64,000 nucleotides of DNA from Bacillus_BD sp963787345. Its GTDB lineage: Bacteria > Bacillota > Bacilli > Bacillales > Cytobacillaceae. How positions within the stretch are numbered: position 1 is the first letter of the stretch; every line of letters begins with the position of its first letter. Both the position numbers and the translations under genes were made by a program. The DNA lies in NCBI GenBank assembly GCA_963787345.1, contig CAWBCW010000011.1:816442-880441 (forward strand). The letters run 5' to 3'. The notes beneath the pieces were generated by a model, which was given only the letters and a program-made list of their open reading frames with translations, was not told the DNA's origin and made no database searches. This document shows positions 60,883 to 64,000 of the stretch, one piece after another.

Positions 60883-62198
60883 ATGGTTCAAGAAAATACA
60901 AAGAAATCGAAAGTAATTAAAAAAGCATGGGTCGTAATTGGGCTATTGTTTTTATTAAATGCCATTAGTAATATTGATAAAGCTGTTATTGGATTTGCAT
61001 CGGTTCCCATCATGGAAGAATTAAAACTAACTCCGGAGCAATGGGGTATAGTAGGCAGTGTATTCTTTCTATTATATTCGCTCTCAGCGGTTTTAGGTGG
61101 AGTACTCGCTGATAAATTTGGAACAAGAATTGTTATAGTTGGTATGGTCGTAATTTGGTCCCTTGTTCAGTTTTCCACTTTATTTGTATCAAGCTTTGCC
61201 TTTTTGCTAGTTACAAGAATTATTTTAGGGATGGGAGAAGGACCTTCCTATTCTTTAGCCATGACGGCAGCATCTCAATGGCTCCCTAAAGAAAAACGCG
61301 GAATAGGTCTCTCTATTGTTTCCATTGGTAGTCCTATCGGGGTAGCGATATCTGCCCCTATTTTAATGAACTTCATGGCAAATTATGGATGGCGTTCAGC
61401 TTTTATCGTTACCGGAGTTGTTGGAGTTATCTGGATTTTTGCATGGCTATGGGTCGTAAAAGGGAAAGCGGATTCAAAGGTAGAGTCTTCAGTAGTAAAA
61501 GGCAATTCTGACCTATTGGTACCCGAACAAGAATCATTAAAGGTCTCATCTTTCTTGCTTTCGAAAAATTTCATTCTAGTTGCTTTATGTGGCTTCGCTA
61601 CGTACTGGGCGTTTACAATGGGATTAAACTGGCTTCCTAACTATATGGAGAATATACTTCAATTAAGTGCAGAAACATTACAAATCGTTGTCGCTTTGCC
61701 ATGGATTCTCATCACGTTATCACTACTCACATTTTCAACCATTTCTGACCGCCTTTTTCTTAAAACGAAAAGTGTCGTGAAAGGCCGTGTGTTTGTACTT
61801 GGTCCTGTATTGTTAGCTGGAGCGGTTTGCTACTTTTTTGGAGCTATGGCAAGTTCCAACTGGTTGGCTATTGTTTTATTATCCCTCGGTTTAACCTTTG
61901 GAGTTATTACAATGGTGCTTGGACCAGCTATATTAATGGAACTAGTCTCCTAAGAAGACATCAAGGTAAAATTCAAGGATGGTTTATGGCATTTACATCA
62001 TTAGGTGGCATCGTTGGTCCATATGTTACAGGTTACCTTGTAGAAAACTCTTCAAGTGCAGCGGCAGGATTTCATTACGCCTTCCAGATTTGTGCCTTGA
62101 TTTTGCTAATCGCTGGAGGACTTGGGTGGGCTGCAATACGTCCGAAAAGGGTTAAAAAAATAGAAATGGTAAATACCGATACAGTGGAAAATGCATAA
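60883..62198 (+). pseudogene. MFS transporter (aromatic acid/anion symporter type), frameshifted
   Basis: Twelve-helix major facilitator. The helix 2-3 loop GVLADKFGTRIV matches the MFS signature; SNIDKAVIGFASVPIMEEL at helix 1 and EGPSYSLAMTAASQWLPKEK fit the anion:cation symporter family that imports aromatic acids, hexuronates and tartrate-like anions. A missing base near 61945-61955 splits it: ILMELVS* then RRHQGKIQGWFMAFTSLGG in another frame. About 438 residues if repaired. The ATG follows GCGGAGGCC. It probably imports the substrate of this locus. Confidence 0.85.
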
Positions 62199-62204
62199 AC
62201 AAAA

Positions 62205-62250
62205 AAGAAGTTGATTATCCTACATATAGTAGGTAATCAACTTCTTTTTC
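62205..62250. terminator. Bidirectional terminator between MFS and tartrate-dehydrogenase-like genes
   Basis: Near-perfect stem AAGAAGTTGATTATCCTAC / GTAGGTAATCAACTTCTT, 3-4-base loop, A- and T-rich flanks. Confidence 0.9.
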
Positions 62251-62382
62251 CTTTAAAGGAACTTTCCATATCTTTGGACAGGTTCCTTATTTACATCCAA
62301 TTGTAAATACATTCCCTAGGTCTAAGGTTAATAAAGTCTCTAAGTTAATCCCATTCTCTTAATAAGTAAAAAAAAAACTACA

Positions 62383-63463
62383 TTAATTATTATTTATTAT
62401 TGTTCTTACAATTTCTACTACACGATTTCCGACTTCAGATGTAGAAGATGTCCCATTCATATCTGGTGTTAATACATTTCCTTCCATTAATAACCTTTCA
62501 ACAGCATCCAATATTAATTTTCCATATGATTCATATCCGAAAAAATCTAACATTTGGCTTGCAGACCATATGGCTGCAAGAGGATTCGCAGTTTGTGTAC
62601 CAGCTATATCAGGTGCAGATCCATGGATTGGTTCAAACATAGAAGGATACCTTCTCTCTGGATTAATATTTGCCCCAGCAGCTAAACCTAAGCCCCCAGC
62701 AATAGCTGCTCCTAAATCAGTTAAAATATCCCCGAATAAATTAGATGTTACCACTACCTCAAATCTCTGTGGTTCCTTTATCATGAGCATTGCTGCAGCA
62801 TCTACTAAGTACGAAGCAGTTTCTACATCTGGATAATCCTTACTGACCTCTTCAAAAATTTGATCCCAAAAAACCATGGAGTAATTTAAAGCATTTGCTT
62901 TGCTAATGCTAGTTAATGATTTTCCTTCTCTTCGTGCTGTTTCGAAAGCAAATCGTATGATTCTTTCCGTTCCTTTACGAGAAAATACACTATTTTGTAA
63001 AACGACTTCTTGTTCTTTTCCTTTATATAGCCAATCACCAGCACCAGAATATTCACCTTCGGTATTTTCTCGAATAAAGAGCATATTAATATCTTCCTTT
63101 TTTACATCTTTTAAAGGACAAGGGGCTCCCTGTAGTAAGGTTACTGGCCGTATGTTTACATATTGATCAAAGCTTTTACGGATTTTTAAAAGAAGATCCC
63201 AAAGAGAGATATGATCAGGTACTCCAGGAAAACCAACTGCTCCCAAATATATCGCGTCAAATTGTTTAAGTTTTTCAATGCCATCATCATCCATCATTTT
63301 TCCATATTTGGAGTAATATTCACATCCCCAAGGAAAATAAGTGAAGTCAAATTGAAACTGTCGATCTAAATCGGCAATTGCTTTTAATACTTTTACTGCC
63401 TTCATCGATCACTTCAGGACCTATTCCATCCCCACGGATTACTGCAATTTTGTATTTTTTCAT
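62383..63463 (-). pseudogene. Tartrate dehydrogenase/decarboxylase-like (isopropylmalate DH family), frameshifted
   Basis: NAD- and metal-dependent beta-decarboxylating dehydrogenase, YcsA/TtuC type. IAVIRGDGIGPEVIDE at the N-terminus, FIRENTEGEYSGAGDWLY, catalytic Lys in SLTSISKANALNYS, metal Asp in NLFGDILTDLGAAIAGGLG and FEPIHGSAPDIAGT. One extra base at 63399-63400 (CC on the plus strand) separates codons 1-16 from the rest (DEG/AVKVLKAIADLD). Repaired length about 359. Start 63463 after AGAAGGTTTATTAA. It may handle D-malate, tartrate or a related hydroxyacid. Confidence 0.85.
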
Positions 63464-63653
63464 TTAATAAACCTTCTTCCTTTAAATATTAAAATCTTTC
63501 CTTCAACTCTATAAAATCTCTGAGATGAAACTCTCCCGTATGATCCGTAGTAACCATTTGTACTCCTTTTCTTCATCCTCCCTGTTTCACGTTTTTCTTA
63601 TGAAAGTCTAAAACTAATTGAGTATTAATAAACCATTAACCGTTCGAAACATC

Positions 63654-63851
63654 CTATTTTTCACTCCCCTTTAAACAACTCCTAATTTGTTGATTTTGAT
63701 AATAAATTATCAAATGATCTAATTCTTGACTTAATAAAATAGTCTTTTTATCGTTAAAGCCAAATTGCATAACACTTTCAATCATCTTTTTCCGTGCTAA
63801 TTCAATAGCTATATGAATAATCGTAACCAAATCAATTTCCCTTTCCTTCAT
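63654..63851 (-). CDS. Spo0E-like aspartyl-phosphate phosphatase
   Basis: 65 residues with the Spo0E family signature: helix IAIELARKKMIESVMQFGFN and then LLSQELDHLIIYYQNQQ, the SQELD motif being catalytic. Family members remove phosphate from Spo0A~P and so hold back sporulation. ATG at 63851 has no clear ribosome binding site; a TTG at 63830 behind AAGGAAAGGGAAA is an alternative giving a more typical length (58). Immediately downstream of an operator-like palindrome. The 190-base gap to the dehydrogenase shows nothing. Confidence 0.75.
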   Translation of the reverse strand: MKEREIDLVTIIHIAIELARKKMIESVMQFGFNDKKTILLSQELDHLIIYYQNQQIRSCLKGSEK

Positions 63852-63860
63852 TACTAAAAT

Positions 63861-63874
63861 ACTAATATATTAGT
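63861..63874. promoter_or_regulatory. Fourth copy of palindrome ACTAATATATTAGT
   Basis: Perfect 14-bp match to the 55966 copy, 10 bases upstream of the Spo0E-like gene's ATG. It suggests the same regulator touches this promoter. Confidence 0.6.
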
Positions 63875-64000
63875 TTATTTATAATTATACACAATTTTTA
63901 GAATAAGGTATACAATTAAGACTCTAGTTCTCAGTGTCTTCCTTATTTAAAATATGATGAATACAGTGAAGAAATATACAGCAGAATTGATTTCTCAAAA

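Noticed and set aside
63954..64000. Open frame at the right edge starting MMNTVKKYTAEL
   Set aside because: No ribosome binding site and only 15 codons visible; cannot be judged.
1..64000. tRNA genes, rRNA or CRISPR arrays
   Set aside because: No cloverleaf-like sequence ending in CCA, no rRNA stretch and no regularly spaced repeats were seen.

Overview
This window looks like a chromosomal segment of an endospore-forming, AT-rich member of the Bacillaceae. Supporting genes are a Spo0E-type phosphatase, YuzL, YqhV, the ABC-F protein YkpA, NrnB, a Mn-dependent pyrophosphatase and an HU protein. Ribosome binding sites are strong AGGAGG types, and GTG/TTG starts are frequent. No tRNA, rRNA or CRISPR array was found. 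Identifications rest on motif and family recognition by eye; no database search was run.

Layout. 1-25 kb is mostly housekeeping: pflB (cut by the window edge), nrnB, yuzL, ykpA, a class A PBP, ilvE, a HAD phosphatase, a HemD-like protein, ppiB, ppaC, an HD protein, the PPDK regulator plus ppdK (behind two apparent CcpN operators), a quinone-reductase-like protein, dimeric dUTPase, exoA, a SUV3-like helicase and a YitW-like Fe-S protein. 24.8-29.4 kb holds an IclR regulator divergent from a lower meta-cleavage set: 2-hydroxymuconate semialdehyde dehydrogenase, hydratase, decarboxylase and tautomerase. 30.3-32.8 kb is a TPP-riboswitch-controlled thiM-thiD-thiE operon. 33.1-35.9 kb is catechol 2,3-dioxygenase, an XylT-like ferredoxin and a PucR-type regulator behind a perfect CcpA cre site. 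36-40.6 kb holds azlCD, a cold-shock gene and an isolated selB. 41.1-43.1 kb pairs a second extradiol dioxygenase with an ACMSD-like decarboxylase. 43.8-48.4 kb carries a ZIP transporter, two related lipoproteins (one with an internal tandem duplication), yqhV and two small membrane-associated proteins.

48.4-55 kb is gene-poor and scarred: an integrase relic, a small gene with an internal stop, orphan reading frames, a small AlpA-like gene, an HU gene and a serine recombinase with a candidate res region. From 55 to 63.5 kb lies a second aromatic-catabolism locus in which every gene is broken: GntR regulator, alpha/beta hydrolase, HpaB-type monooxygenase, flavin reductase, FAD-synthetase-like protein, LigB-type dioxygenase, MFS transporter and tartrate-dehydrogenase-like enzyme. 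Most lesions are single-base insertions in homopolymers; the flavin reductase also has two nonsense changes. A palindrome, ACTAATATATTAGT, recurs four times at promoters or gene ends in this locus, and a hairpin repeat with a GCACTATTTAAT stem occurs twice.

How it fits together (inference). Catechol goes through the 33 kb dioxygenase to 2-hydroxymuconate semialdehyde, then through the 25.9-29.4 kb enzymes to 4-hydroxy-2-oxovalerate. The 41-43 kb pair could feed the same intermediate by 2,3-cleavage and decarboxylation of a carboxylated catechol such as protocatechuate. The final aldolase and acylating acetaldehyde dehydrogenase are not in the window.
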